NCBI RefSeq assembly: GCF_027925525.1
Contig: NZ_BSDJ01000023.1
Coordinates: forward strand, 1 to 64,000
Source: Paenibacillus tyrphae
GTDB taxonomy: Bacteria; Bacillota; Bacilli; Paenibacillales; NBRC-103111
Length of the DNA: 64,000 bases
Direction: 5' to 3'
Shown piece after piece: positions 7,197 through 15,192 of the stretch. The position numbers and the translations under genes are program-made. The notes beneath the pieces were generated by a model. The model saw only the letters and a program-made list of their open reading frames with translations. It was not told the DNA's origin and ran no database searches. Numbering within the stretch: position 1 is the first letter of the stretch; every line of letters starts with the position of its first letter.

Positions 7197-8732
7197 GTGG
7201 TGGCGTGGAGAGCGGTAAATCCTGCGACTGGAGAAGAAGGAGAGGAAATTCAGGCAACGCCGCTGGAAGCGGTGGACCCAATGATGCAAAAGGCGAAAAT
7301 AGCTTCGCCCCCATGGAAGCAGACGCCGGTAGCGGAACGATTGACGTATTTGCGGCGGATTCGCTACTACATCACGGAGCATTTTGAGGAATGCGCGGAG
7401 CTGATTGTTCAGGCAACCGGGAAGCCGCTCGTGGAAGCGGCAACACACGAGTTGTTTATCGTGGCGGATGCGATCAAGCATATGGAAGATTGCGCAGTCA
7501 AAACGCTAAAAACGCGAAAAGCGAAGACACCGCTCACCTTGTTCGGGAAGCAATCCACGATTTCCTACCACCCCCGTGGTGTCGTTCTTGTCATTGCGCC
7601 GTGGAATTTTCCGTTTCAGCTTGCGATGATACCTGCGTTAAACGCATTAACAGCCGGCAACAGCGTCATTGTCAAGCCTTCCGAGGTAACGCCGCTTGTA
7701 GGCAAATTGATGGAGCGTATTTTCGCGGCGGCGGGATTTCCCGAAGGGCTTGTGCAAATCGCTCATGGAGATGGCGCGCTGGGAGCCAGGCTCATTGAGG
7801 CGGAGCCGGATTATATTTTCTTCACAGGCTCCGTGCAAACTGGCGCCAGGATTCAGCAAGAAGCCGCGAAGCGGCTCATCCCGACCACGCTTGAGCTCGG
7901 CGGCAAGGACCCGATGATTGTCTTCGCCGATGCGAATCTGGAGCGGGCCGTGAGAGGAGCGGTATGGGGCTCGCTGGCCAACAGCGGGCAGGCGTGTATT
8001 TCGGTGGAGCGAATCTATGTCGAGCGATCCGTTTATGCCGACTTTACCGAGCGACTAAAGCAGGAAGTGAGCCGGCTGCGCCAAAACGGAACCGAAGATA
8101 CGGACTTGGGCTCGATGACATTTTCGAAGCAGGTGGATATCGTTAGCGATCATGTTCGCCATGCACTGGAGGAAGGGGCCGAGATGGAGTGTGGACTTCA
8201 TCCCGAACAATGGCGGCTATCGCAGGGCTTGCAGGTTCAGCCTATCGTACTGACGCAGGTGAACCCGCGGATGAAGGTGATGCGTGAAGAAACGTTCGGC
8301 CCCGTCATGAACGTCATGCCTTTTGACCATGAGATGGTAGCGGTCGAACTGGCGAACGATTCCTCTTTCGGTCTGAACGCCAGCGTCTGGAGCCGGGACT
8401 TGACCAAGGCCCGCCGCATCGCCGACCTGCTGGAGTGCGGCGGCGTCTGTATTAATGATGTAATGGTCACGATCGCGAATCCGTACTTGCCTTTTGGCGG
8501 GATAAAGCACAGCGGAATAGGCCGCTACCATGGGGAAGAGGGCCTTACGTTGTTTTGTCATCAAAAGGCGGTCGTGCTGGACCGCGGAACGAAACCGGCG
8601 GAAGTGAACTGGTTTCCGTATGCGGGCAAGTATCCGGTCTTCGGCCGACTGATTAAAAGCTGGTACGGTTCCCGGAGAAGCCTGTTTGGTTTCATTCGGG
8701 CGAACCTTGAGTTGTTGCGAAAATCCAAATAA
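7197..8732 (+). CDS. Aldehyde dehydrogenase, probably fatty/long-chain aldehyde type
   Basis: GTG start at 7197 with GGAG upstream; 511 residues, full length for the ALDH superfamily. Visible are the PWNFPF oxyanion motif (Asn137), the cofactor lysine in VIVKPSE (160), the general base in ELGGKDP (Glu233) and the nucleophile in SGQACIS (Cys267). The tail EVNWFPYAGKYPVFG and a basic, amphipathic C-terminus resemble class-3-like and fatty-aldehyde enzymes that sit on membranes. It oxidises an aldehyde to the acid with NAD(P). It sits between a YhhN-like protein and a hydroxylase-superfamily protein with gaps of 41 and 31 bases, so an operon is likely. Confidence 0.9.
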   Translation: MVAWRAVNPATGEEGEEIQATPLEAVDPMMQKAKIASPPWKQTPVAERLTYLRRIRYYITEHFEECAELIVQATGKPLVEAATHELFIVADAIKHMEDCAVKTLKTRKAKTPLTLFGKQSTISYHPRGVVLVIAPWNFPFQLAMIPALNALTAGNSVIVKPSEVTPLVGKLMERIFAAAGFPEGLVQIAHGDGALGARLIEAEPDYIFFTGSVQTGARIQQEAAKRLIPTTLELGGKDPMIVFADANLERAVRGAVWGSLANSGQACISVERIYVERSVYADFTERLKQEVSRLRQNGTEDTDLGSMTFSKQVDIVSDHVRHALEEGAEMECGLHPEQWRLSQGLQVQPIVLTQVNPRMKVMREETFGPVMNVMPFDHEMVAVELANDSSFGLNASVWSRDLTKARRIADLLECGGVCINDVMVTIANPYLPFGGIKHSGIGRYHGEEGLTLFCHQKAVVLDRGTKPAEVNWFPYAGKYPVFGRLIKSWYGSRRSLFGFIRANLELLRKSK

Positions 8733-8763
8733 GCGAGCCGGACATCGGCAAGGGGGACGCGCG

Positions 8764-9387
8764 ATGAGACCCTATATCAAAGAGTTTTTTACCCATGTTG
8801 ATATTTGCGTGATGTGCGTATTGCTGGTGGCGGGGTGGACGGTCATTTTGCCGCATGCGAATGAGGGGACGATATGGCTGGCTCTCGTCATTGGCATGGC
8901 CGGTTATGCGTTGAGCGAATATATGATCCATCGCTTTTTGTTTCATATGAAGCCGCCGAAGCATCCCCTGCTGCTTGCTATGCTCCGCCGTCTGCATTAT
9001 GACCATCATATTTACCCGAACGAATTGCACCTGCTGTTTCTTCCCGTATGGTACAGCCTCCCGGTCATGGCAGGACCGGCGCTGATTGCTTATGGGGTGA
9101 CGCAGGATACGGTGCTGACCGTCGCTTTTGTTACGGGAGTAATCAGCTTCCTGCTTTACTACGAATGGACGCATTTTGTCGCCCACCGGCCTATTAAGCC
9201 GATCACGCCCTGGGGGCGCTGGATGAAGAAGGTGCATCTCTGGCATCATTACAAAAGCGAACATTACTGGTACGGCGTAACCAACCCGCTGTTCGATGTC
9301 ATGCTGGGCACGTTTCGCGACGAGCAGCAGGTGGAAAAAAGCGAAACGGCGCGCAATCTGGAAGGAAAAGTAGATTCGCGGCTCTAG
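8764..9387 (+). CDS. Fatty acid hydroxylase/sterol desaturase superfamily membrane protein
   Basis: ATG 8764 is preceded by an AAGGGGG ribosome site; 207 residues. Four or five hydrophobic helices and histidine clusters HRFLFH, HYDHH, HFVAH and HLWHHYKSEH provide the di-iron ligands of PF04116 enzymes. Members hydroxylate fatty acyl chains, sterols or carotenoids, and one branch (AGMO) cleaves alkyl-glycerol ethers to aldehydes. The substrate cannot be told from sequence alone. The neighbouring aldehyde dehydrogenase and YhhN gene make an ether-lipid or aldehyde substrate attractive. Confidence 0.85.
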   Translation: MRPYIKEFFTHVDICVMCVLLVAGWTVILPHANEGTIWLALVIGMAGYALSEYMIHRFLFHMKPPKHPLLLAMLRRLHYDHHIYPNELHLLFLPVWYSLPVMAGPALIAYGVTQDTVLTVAFVTGVISFLLYYEWTHFVAHRPIKPITPWGRWMKKVHLWHHYKSEHYWYGVTNPLFDVMLGTFRDEQQVEKSETARNLEGKVDSRL

Positions 9388-9411
9388 AGCGTGTCTTCAA
9401 AACTAAGATAG

Positions 9412-10302
9412 TCATAACGTCGATTTCTTGTTCGAATTTTCAGATCGAAGGTTACTACTAACAATCCCGCCTAAAATAATGATCACGCCAATCCACTGAG
9501 GCAAGCTTATTGGTTCAGCCAGCACTAAAGAGGACATTGTAAGGACAACCGGCAGTTCGGATGCTGTCAGAATGGTTCCGAGTCCTGAACCAACATGCGG
9601 CATTCCAATGGAAAACAAAAGGGGAGGAAGGACGACCCCGAATATACCAAGGGCTAATCCATAAGGAATCAACCCCATGAATACTTCCAAATCAAATAAA
9701 AACGATGGCGGGAATACGATAAATACAGTTAATACGCCCCCCGTGGAAAGAAGAGCACTCTTTAAAATGGGAGGGGCTGTTTTTTCAACAGAGCTACTCA
9801 AAAACACGAATGTGGAAAACGTTAATGCAGCAAGCATTCCCCAAAAGCTTCCCAACCATGACAACGCCATGTGTTCCTGAAACAGTACGTTGGCAGCCAA
9901 AATGGACCCAATGAGAAGCAGCACAATGGAAGTAAGCTTACGCTTTGTCGGCCTTTTCTTATGGAACAACCACTCCAGCAGGGCTCCGATCCAAACAAAT
10001 TGAAACAGAAAAACAATGGCCAGCGAAGCGTTTAGGGTTTGTAAGGCTTGATAATAGAATATACCTGTTAGCCCAAATGGAACTCCAGATAGAATAAGTT
10101 TTGCAGTTTGGATGCGAGTTAGTTTTTTCTTTTTGGTAAATAGAACAACAAGCCAAATAAGTACAGCTCCGAAAAAATACTGCCCTCCGGCTACTGCTGA
10201 CACGGTGAAACCTGCTGTATAAGCCAATTTAACAAATGTTGACAATATCCCGTAACAGCAGCCTCCTAAAAAAACAATCAATGCATAGTGCCATAACTTC
10301 AT
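9412..10302 (-). CDS. EamA/DMT-family permease
   Basis: ATG 10302 is chosen over an upstream ATG because AGGAGG sits 7 bases before it; 296 residues. Ten hydrophobic helices in two repeated halves (EamA repeats) are typical of drug/metabolite transporters that export amino acids, nucleosides or drugs. The substrate is unknown. A leader of about 130 bases with a terminator-like hairpin immediately upstream suggests attenuation control. Confidence 0.87.
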   Translation of the reverse strand: MKLWHYALIVFLGGCCYGILSTFVKLAYTAGFTVSAVAGGQYFFGAVLIWLVVLFTKKKKLTRIQTAKLILSGVPFGLTGIFYYQALQTLNASLAIVFLFQFVWIGALLEWLFHKKRPTKRKLTSIVLLLIGSILAANVLFQEHMALSWLGSFWGMLAALTFSTFVFLSSSVEKTAPPILKSALLSTGGVLTVFIVFPPSFLFDLEVFMGLIPYGLALGIFGVVLPPLLFSIGMPHVGSGLGTILTASELPVVLTMSSLVLAEPISLPQWIGVIIILGGIVSSNLRSENSNKKSTL

Positions 10303-10325
10303 AATAATCCTCCTGTTTTGAATGC

Positions 10326-10364
10326 AAAAAACCACACAAATGACCAGTAAGGCCCTTTGTGTGG
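10326..10364 (-). terminator. Attenuator-type terminator in the leader of the EamA gene
   Basis: Read on the minus strand, CCACACAAA pairs with TTTGTGTGG and is followed by six T, ending about 23 bases before the ATG at 10302. Upstream TGTGG (plus 10396-10400 region) can instead pair with the CCACA of the terminator's 5' arm, enclosing a GGAGATAAATCTC hairpin. This gives mutually exclusive folds, the hallmark of attenuation. I recognise no known riboswitch class. TTGACA lies at the far end of the leader as a possible -35. Confidence 0.6.
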
Positions 10365-10528
10365 CGAAAATAGAGATTTATCTCCAGAAAAGTCCACATT
10401 ATCCCAAATAGGTTTTAGTATTCCGTTTCGGTTTACCGTATAACAAACTTTGGTCGTTGTCAATCTCGAATATGGCAAAGCTTCGCAGAATCCCGTAGCC
10501 GGCAACGCAGGGGTGCGAAAAGAAAACA

Positions 10529-11002
10529 TTACTCCCGTTCCAGCTTCAAGGCGAGCTGTTCGGTAATTTTGTCGATCATGGTGAAAAACTGCGTCTTCTC
10601 CTCGTCGCTCAGCGGTTCGAGCATATCGGTAAGCAGCTGCCGCCGAATTTCCATGGCGCTCTTCACGAAGGCAGCGCCTTGTTCCGTGAGCGAAATCCGT
10701 ACGGTGCGCCGGTCCGAGTCGCTGCGCTGACGGACGAGGAAGCCGTCTTCCTCCAATTGATTCAGTGCGATCGTCGTTGCGCCGGAGGAAAGCTGCAATC
10801 GTTTGGCGATATCGGCGACCATGCAGTTTTGGTTGTGGTAGATGGTCTTAAGAATGTAGTATTTCGTATTGTTCATCCGCATATGCGGCTCTTTAAGCTT
10901 TTGTGCGATGAGCTTCATTTTGTATTTCAGGAACGTTTCCGTCAGTCTGTTCATCGAGTCGAATTCATGGGCAGACGTGTCCGGAGGCTGGTTTGTGGGC
11001 AT
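10529..11002 (-). CDS. MarR-family transcriptional regulator
   Basis: ATG 11002 is chosen because AAGGAG lies 6 bases upstream; the frame stays open to 11086 but lacks a site there. The 157-residue protein has the MarR winged helix (VADIAKRLQLSSGATTIALN, then the DSDRRTVRISLT wing) flanked by dimerisation helices. It is divergent from an EmrA/EmrB-like pump, and a perfect 9-bp inverted repeat lies in the shared promoter region. It therefore probably represses the pump and itself until a lipophilic drug binds. Confidence 0.9.
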   Translation of the reverse strand: MPTNQPPDTSAHEFDSMNRLTETFLKYKMKLIAQKLKEPHMRMNNTKYYILKTIYHNQNCMVADIAKRLQLSSGATTIALNQLEEDGFLVRQRSDSDRRTVRISLTEQGAAFVKSAMEIRRQLLTDMLEPLSDEEKTQFFTMIDKITEQLALKLERE

Positions 11003-11107
11003 GAGGCTTCTCCTTACTTGGTTTAAAATCGGTGATAGATCAAGTATACCGGATTTTATTACTAATTGTGTTCCGTTTTTTTTCATGCTAAAGTGGTTTT
11101 ATTGAAA

Positions 11108-11130
11108 AATTACTTTATAACAAAGTAATT
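11108..11130. promoter_or_regulatory. MarR operator candidate
   Basis: AATTACTTT (11108-11116) and AAAGTAATT (11122-11130) form a perfect 9-bp inverted repeat with a 5-base spacer. It lies in the intergenic region between the divergent MarR and HlyD genes, 34 bases from the HlyD start. TTGAAA just before it may be a -35. Confidence 0.72.
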
Positions 11131-11164
11131 AACATATTAAAATATATTGGAGGAGAGAAATCGA

Positions 11165-11800
11165 ATGAAAGGTCGCATGTTTGCAGCCAATATTATTGGT
11201 GTTGTTCTTATTGTATTGTTAGCCTTCGGCGGATTTTATTATTACGATCAGTCGTCCAAATATATCAAGACCGAGGATGCCCGGGTAGCGGGTGATGTCA
11301 TCTCGGTATCCGCCCCGGCGACCGGTACGCTGTCGTCCTGGAGCGGGAAGGAAGGCGAGATCGTCGCCAAAAACGGCAACGTCGGTCAAGTGGCCGAAGG
11401 CTCGAAAACGGTGAACGTCGCTGCCCCGATTGACGGCACGATCGTCAAAAATCAGGCTAAGGAAGGCCAAATGGTCCAGCCCGGCCAGCCGTTGGCGCAG
11501 CTTGTCGATATGAAGAACCTGTATGTTACGGCCAACCTGGACGAAACTGACGTGAAAGATATTGCCGTCGGCTCGACGGTTGACATTACGGTGGACGGCG
11601 ATGCCGGCACGACGCTGAAAGGAAAGGTCGAGGAGATCGGACATGTGACGAACTCCGTATTTTCTTTGCTGCCTTCCGCCAATACGAGTGGGAATTATAC
11701 GAAAGTGACGCAGAAGGTGCAGGTCAAAATTTCGATGACCAACTATTCGGATTCTGTTCTGCCCGGAATGAACGCCACGGTTAAATTGACGAAAAAATAA
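11165..11800 (+). CDS. HlyD/EmrA-type membrane fusion protein of a drug pump
   Basis: ATG 11165 follows GGAGGAG; 211 residues. There is one N-terminal membrane segment, then a split biotinyl-lipoyl-like barrel (GDVISVSAPATGTLSSW, VAAPIDGTIVKNQAKEG) and a beta-barrel (YVTANLDETDVKDI). The protein is short for the family because the long alpha-helical hairpin is nearly absent, as is common in Firmicute versions. It is followed 38 bases later by its MFS partner and would couple the transporter to the cell wall side. Confidence 0.88.
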   Translation: MKGRMFAANIIGVVLIVLLAFGGFYYYDQSSKYIKTEDARVAGDVISVSAPATGTLSSWSGKEGEIVAKNGNVGQVAEGSKTVNVAAPIDGTIVKNQAKEGQMVQPGQPLAQLVDMKNLYVTANLDETDVKDIAVGSTVDITVDGDAGTTLKGKVEEIGHVTNSVFSLLPSANTSGNYTKVTQKVQVKISMTNYSDSVLPGMNATVKLTKK

Positions 11801-11838
11801 GGATTTATTTCTAATATCTTATAAAGAAAGGAGCTGCG

Positions 11839-13479
11839 ATGATGGCTTCTCCGCAAGAAACGAAGGATAACCCGGGCGGCTTGTCAGGCTATGGGAGCTT
11901 ATTGACGGTGCTGATGCTTGGCTTGTTTCTGGCGATTCTGAACCAGACGCTGCTGAACGTCGCACTCCCTCACTTGACGGCCGACTTCGGCGTCAGCACG
12001 AGCACGGTGCAATGGCTGCTCACCGGCTATATGCTGGTGAACGGGGTTCTGATCCCCTTGTCCGCGTACTTGATTGAACGGCTTGGGGTTCGCCGGTTGT
12101 TTTTGATCGCGATGCTTTCCTTTACGGCAGGGGCGCTAATCTGCAGCCTTGCTCCAAGCTTCCCGGTCATGCTGACCGGACGTTTGATTCAAGCGATCGG
12201 CGGCGGCGTTCTGACTCCGCTGGTGATGAGCGTCATCTTATTTATATTTCCGCCGGAAATGCGGGGGAAAGGGATGGGGCTGTTCGGGCTCGCGATGATG
12301 TTCGCGCCGGCGGTCGGACCGACTTTGTCGGGATGGATTGTACAAAATTACGACTGGCATTGGCTGTTTACGGGAATGCTCCCGTTCGGCGTGTTGGTGC
12401 TTGTCATTGCTTTTTTCAAGCTGAAAAATATCGAAGAGCCTAAAAAAATCAAGCTGGACACCTTCGGCACGGTCACCTCGATCTCCGGGGTAGGGCTTCT
12501 TTTGTACGGGCTAAGCGAAGCCGGGTCCAGAGGATGGACGGATGCCGTTGTCTTGTCTTGCATCGTTGCCGGATTCGTTCTGCTTATCGCGTTTGTCATT
12601 CAGCAAATGCGTTCGGAAAACCCGATGCTGGATATGCGGGTGTTCCGCTACGGGGTCTTTTCGCTGTCGACCGTGATCAACGTGTTCGTCACGGCCAGCA
12701 TGTTCGCGGGCATGATTCTTCTGCCGCTTTATTTGCAGAACCTGCGGGGCTTTACGCCGCTCGATTCCGGGCTGATGATGCTGCCGGGAGCAATCGTGAT
12801 GATGATCATGTCGCCGATCTCCGGAACGCTGTTCGACAAGATTGGTCCGCGCCCGCTGGCGGTCATCGGAATGATCATTACGACGGTGACGACGTACGAA
12901 TTCACGACGCTGACTTTGGATACGTCTTACGGTTATATTGTTGCCATTTATATGGCGCGTTATTTCGGGATGTCCTTGCTGATGATGCCGATCATGACGG
13001 CCGGGATGAATCAGCTTCCGCGGGAGCTGAGCAAGCACGGGACGGCGATGTCCAATACGCTGCGCCAAATCAGCGGTTCGATCGGGACAAGCTTGATTAC
13101 GACGATTTTTACCAATCGTTCGACCGCTCATTATGCCGCCTTCACGGACCGGATGGATACGACGGACCCGACCTTCATGGATTCGTTCAATGCGCTTGTC
13201 AACCGGATCGCCACGGCGGCGCACCTACCGCTGACCGAAGCGAAAACGCAAGCGGCAGCGGCGCTGGCCGGACAAGCGAAGCTGCAATCGACGGTGATGG
13301 GGATTAACGACGCCTTTTTCTGGACGACGATCATTTCGGTGGTCGGGCTGGGCTTGAGTGTATTCTTGCGCGATGTGAGAAAAGATAAGCCAAAGCATGG
13401 TCTGCTTGCACCCGAGGAGACAAGCGCGCGTCCGACGGAGGTTATTCTGCTCCCGTCGCCGGGGCAAACGGCGCAATAA
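11839..13479 (+). CDS. DHA2-family multidrug MFS transporter (EmrB/QacA type)
   Basis: AAAGGAG precedes ATG 11839; 546 residues with 14 hydrophobic helices. Motif A variant (PLSAYLIERLGVRRLF) and motif C (LAMMFAPAVGPTLSGWI) are visible, typical of the 14-helix proton-driven drug exporters. It forms an operon with the upstream HlyD protein under the divergent MarR gene. Exported compounds are unknown; lipophilic toxic compounds are likely. Confidence 0.93.
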   Translation: MMASPQETKDNPGGLSGYGSLLTVLMLGLFLAILNQTLLNVALPHLTADFGVSTSTVQWLLTGYMLVNGVLIPLSAYLIERLGVRRLFLIAMLSFTAGALICSLAPSFPVMLTGRLIQAIGGGVLTPLVMSVILFIFPPEMRGKGMGLFGLAMMFAPAVGPTLSGWIVQNYDWHWLFTGMLPFGVLVLVIAFFKLKNIEEPKKIKLDTFGTVTSISGVGLLLYGLSEAGSRGWTDAVVLSCIVAGFVLLIAFVIQQMRSENPMLDMRVFRYGVFSLSTVINVFVTASMFAGMILLPLYLQNLRGFTPLDSGLMMLPGAIVMMIMSPISGTLFDKIGPRPLAVIGMIITTVTTYEFTTLTLDTSYGYIVAIYMARYFGMSLLMMPIMTAGMNQLPRELSKHGTAMSNTLRQISGSIGTSLITTIFTNRSTAHYAAFTDRMDTTDPTFMDSFNALVNRIATAAHLPLTEAKTQAAAALAGQAKLQSTVMGINDAFFWTTIISVVGLGLSVFLRDVRKDKPKHGLLAPEETSARPTEVILLPSPGQTAQ

Positions 13480-13517
13480 GATTGGAAGGGCGCTTTTGAA
13501 CCAGAAAGGGGATTAAG

Positions 13518-14045
13518 ATGAAACTATATATCGTATACGATAGCGAAGGCGGACATACCGAGGCATTGGCGCATGCCATTGCGGCGGGAGCCGCCCTCGT
13601 CGAGGGCGCCGAGGTAGAGGTGCGAAGCGTGCAGGAAGCGGACATCAGAGCTCTTCCTGAGGCGGATGCGATTATTTGGGGCTGTCCCGGGCATTTCGGA
13701 ACGATCAGCGCCGGGCTTAAAGCATGGATTGACAAGCTCGGCTATTTGTGGGCGCAAGGCAAGCTGATCGATAAAATCGGCGGCGTGTTCTGTACGACGG
13801 CGACGGAGCACGGAGGCCTCGAATCCACGATGGTCAGCCTGATGACGCCGATGCTGCATCAAGGCATGATCGTTGTCGGTCTGCCTGGAAATCTTCCGGA
13901 AAACGCTACGTACGGCTCGTATTACGGCGTAGGCGTGACGTGCCCGATCGATAGCGAAGAGCTGCTTGGCGGGCATGGCGAACAGTTGGGTCGGGCCTTC
14001 GGAAAGCGGATCGCCGAAGTGACGCGGAGATTTGCGCGTTCTTAA
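13518..14045 (+). CDS. Flavodoxin-family protein, WrbA-like NAD(P)H:quinone oxidoreductase
   Basis: ATG 13518 after GAAAGGGG; 175 residues. The N-terminus has the flavodoxin phosphate loop ([15 protein letters not shown]), followed by [17 protein letters not shown] and [10 protein letters not shown], matching the FMN-binding loops of WrbA-like enzymes that reduce quinones by two electrons. It starts 38 bases after the multidrug transporter, so it may be part of the same MarR-controlled response to quinone-like toxicants. Confidence 0.87.
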   Translation: MKLYIVYDSEGGHTEALAHAIAAGAALVEGAEVEVRSVQEADIRALPEADAIIWGCPGHFGTISAGLKAWIDKLGYLWAQGKLIDKIGGVFCTTATEHGGLESTMVSLMTPMLHQGMIVVGLPGNLPENATYGSYYGVGVTCPIDSEELLGGHGEQLGRAFGKRIAEVTRRFARS

Positions 14046-14080
14046 GCGGATGACTCAGGCGGACGGAAGGAGGTAGCGAG

Positions 14081-14620
14081 ATGACCGTTCCTGTCATTTG
14101 CATCGCAATAGCCGTCATTCTGGTTATTGCTCTCATCATGTATAATATGCGATCGATGATGTCCTCGCCGGTCCCCCGGAGCGAGCGGCAGTTTCCCGGC
14201 CATCCGGAGAAGGAGCAGGGGCTTCCAGCGGAAGAGCCCGCGGGTCCGGATGCGCAAGAAGCCGCGGCGGCGAAGCCCCGGCCGGCCGAGCAGAAGCGCG
14301 AACCGCAGGGGCCCGCCGCGAATCAGGAGAGAGCCGGGGCCGTAACGGCCCAAGTGCCTCCGGCGGCGGAACAGGAAGCCGGGGTTCGGGCGGCGGCGCA
14401 GAAGCCCATAGCTCAATCGGGCCGGGCACGTACTCCTGAAGCCGATGCGGAAGCCGAGCAGACTTCGACCAAGCTGGCCGATCCGGAATATCGTCAGGCG
14501 CTCCGCGGGTTTGCCCAACCGGCAACGCCCGGGATGCCGTCCGAGAAAGCCGGCGAAGCTCCCATGAAGGATGATGACTTCCGTACGGCGCTGCGGTCGA
14601 TGCACGATAAGAAGCAATAA
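14081..14620 (+). CDS. Hypothetical single-pass membrane protein with disordered region
   Basis: GGAAGGAGG precedes ATG 14081; 179 residues. Residues 4-24 form one membrane helix. About residues 30-140 are low complexity, rich in Ala, Pro, Glu and Gln, and presumably disordered. Two similar short motifs close the protein: LADPEYRQALRGF near residue 135 and MKDDDFRTALRSM near residue 165. The repeated motif suggests a small docking element. It is 35 bases after the flavodoxin gene, so co-transcription is likely. I know no function. Confidence 0.7.
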   Translation: MTVPVICIAIAVILVIALIMYNMRSMMSSPVPRSERQFPGHPEKEQGLPAEEPAGPDAQEAAAAKPRPAEQKREPQGPAANQERAGAVTAQVPPAAEQEAGVRAAAQKPIAQSGRARTPEADAEAEQTSTKLADPEYRQALRGFAQPATPGMPSEKAGEAPMKDDDFRTALRSMHDKKQ

Positions 14621-14631
14621 TACGATTTCGG

Positions 14632-14689
14632 AAAAAGACTTCACTACCTTGGGTTATCGCATGGCGTCCTGAGGTCAGGAAGTCTTTTT
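14632..14689. terminator. Bidirectional terminator
   Basis: AAAAAGACTTC (14632-14642) pairs with GAAGTCTTTTT (14679-14689), with a shorter inner stem. It closes the operon that ends at 14620. Confidence 0.75.
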
Positions 14690-14761
14690 GCGCGTTGGAA
14701 GTTAAGCTAATTACCAATTACAAGCCCTGTATCTGGGTGGATTTCGGGTGTCGGAGCCTAG

Positions 14762-14861
14762 TTATCCACGGAGTTATGCACATAATAAACAGCCTATCGA
14801 CGGGAAGTCTTGCCCTAGGGGGTTGTTATTATTCACATATTCACAAAATAGGTTATGCACA
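14762..14861 (+). promoter_or_regulatory. Cluster of DnaA boxes
   Basis: Within 100 bases on one strand lie TTATCCACG (14762), TTATGCACA (14774), TTATTCACA (14829), ATATTCACA (14837) and TTATGCACA (14853). The DnaA box consensus is TTATNCACA: three sites match perfectly and two differ by one base. No dnaA, dnaN or other origin gene is near, so this is more likely a DnaA-titrating or regulatory cluster, as described for Bacillus subtilis, than oriC. The rest of the 14621-15192 gap has only hairpins and a cre-like site. Confidence 0.75.
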
Positions 14862-14954
14862 CCGGGATTTGGAAATTTCGCTTCCATGGGTATCATTCTT
14901 TAGTATTGTAATATTTGTAAAAGTGGTATTGCCGTTGGACTAATGGACAGAAAG

Positions 14955-14985
14955 AGACCCACAGCAACGGGCTGTGGGTCTAAAG
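14955..14985 (+). terminator. Hairpin after the DnaA-box region
   Basis: AGACCCACAGC (14955-14965) pairs with GCTGTGGGTCT (14971-14981), an 11-bp stem with a 5-base loop. The T tail is weak, so termination is likely but not certain. Confidence 0.5.
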
Positions 14986-15144
14986 GTTTTATATATTAAA
15001 AAGGGGGTCAAGGATTATTATAGTCTGCGAACATTAAGGGATGATGAAAATTATATTTCATTTATATTACAAATCTGATAAATCGGAATAATGAAACGAC
15101 AGGCACGCATAACGGTATAGGAAACAAACCAGCAGAAACATTTT

Positions 15145-15158
15145 TGGTAGCGTTTACA
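15145..15158 (+). promoter_or_regulatory. cre-like (CcpA) site
   Basis: TGGTAGCGTTTACA matches the catabolite-responsive element TGWNANCGNTNWCA at all but one defined position. It lies 35 bases upstream of the GTG start of a sugar symporter, which fits carbon catabolite repression. A LacI-family operator is an alternative reading. Confidence 0.6.
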
Positions 15159-15192
15159 TTGAAATCTATGCCGAAGGGGGAACTGTTCCTGC

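Noticed and set aside
14762-14861. Chromosomal origin of replication
   Set aside because: DnaA boxes are present but no dnaA/dnaN, AT-rich unwinding element or origin gene order is nearby.
14695-14943. 82-codon frame over the DnaA-box region
   Set aside because: No good ribosome site and Cys/Trp-rich random composition; the DnaA boxes explain the conserved-looking parts.
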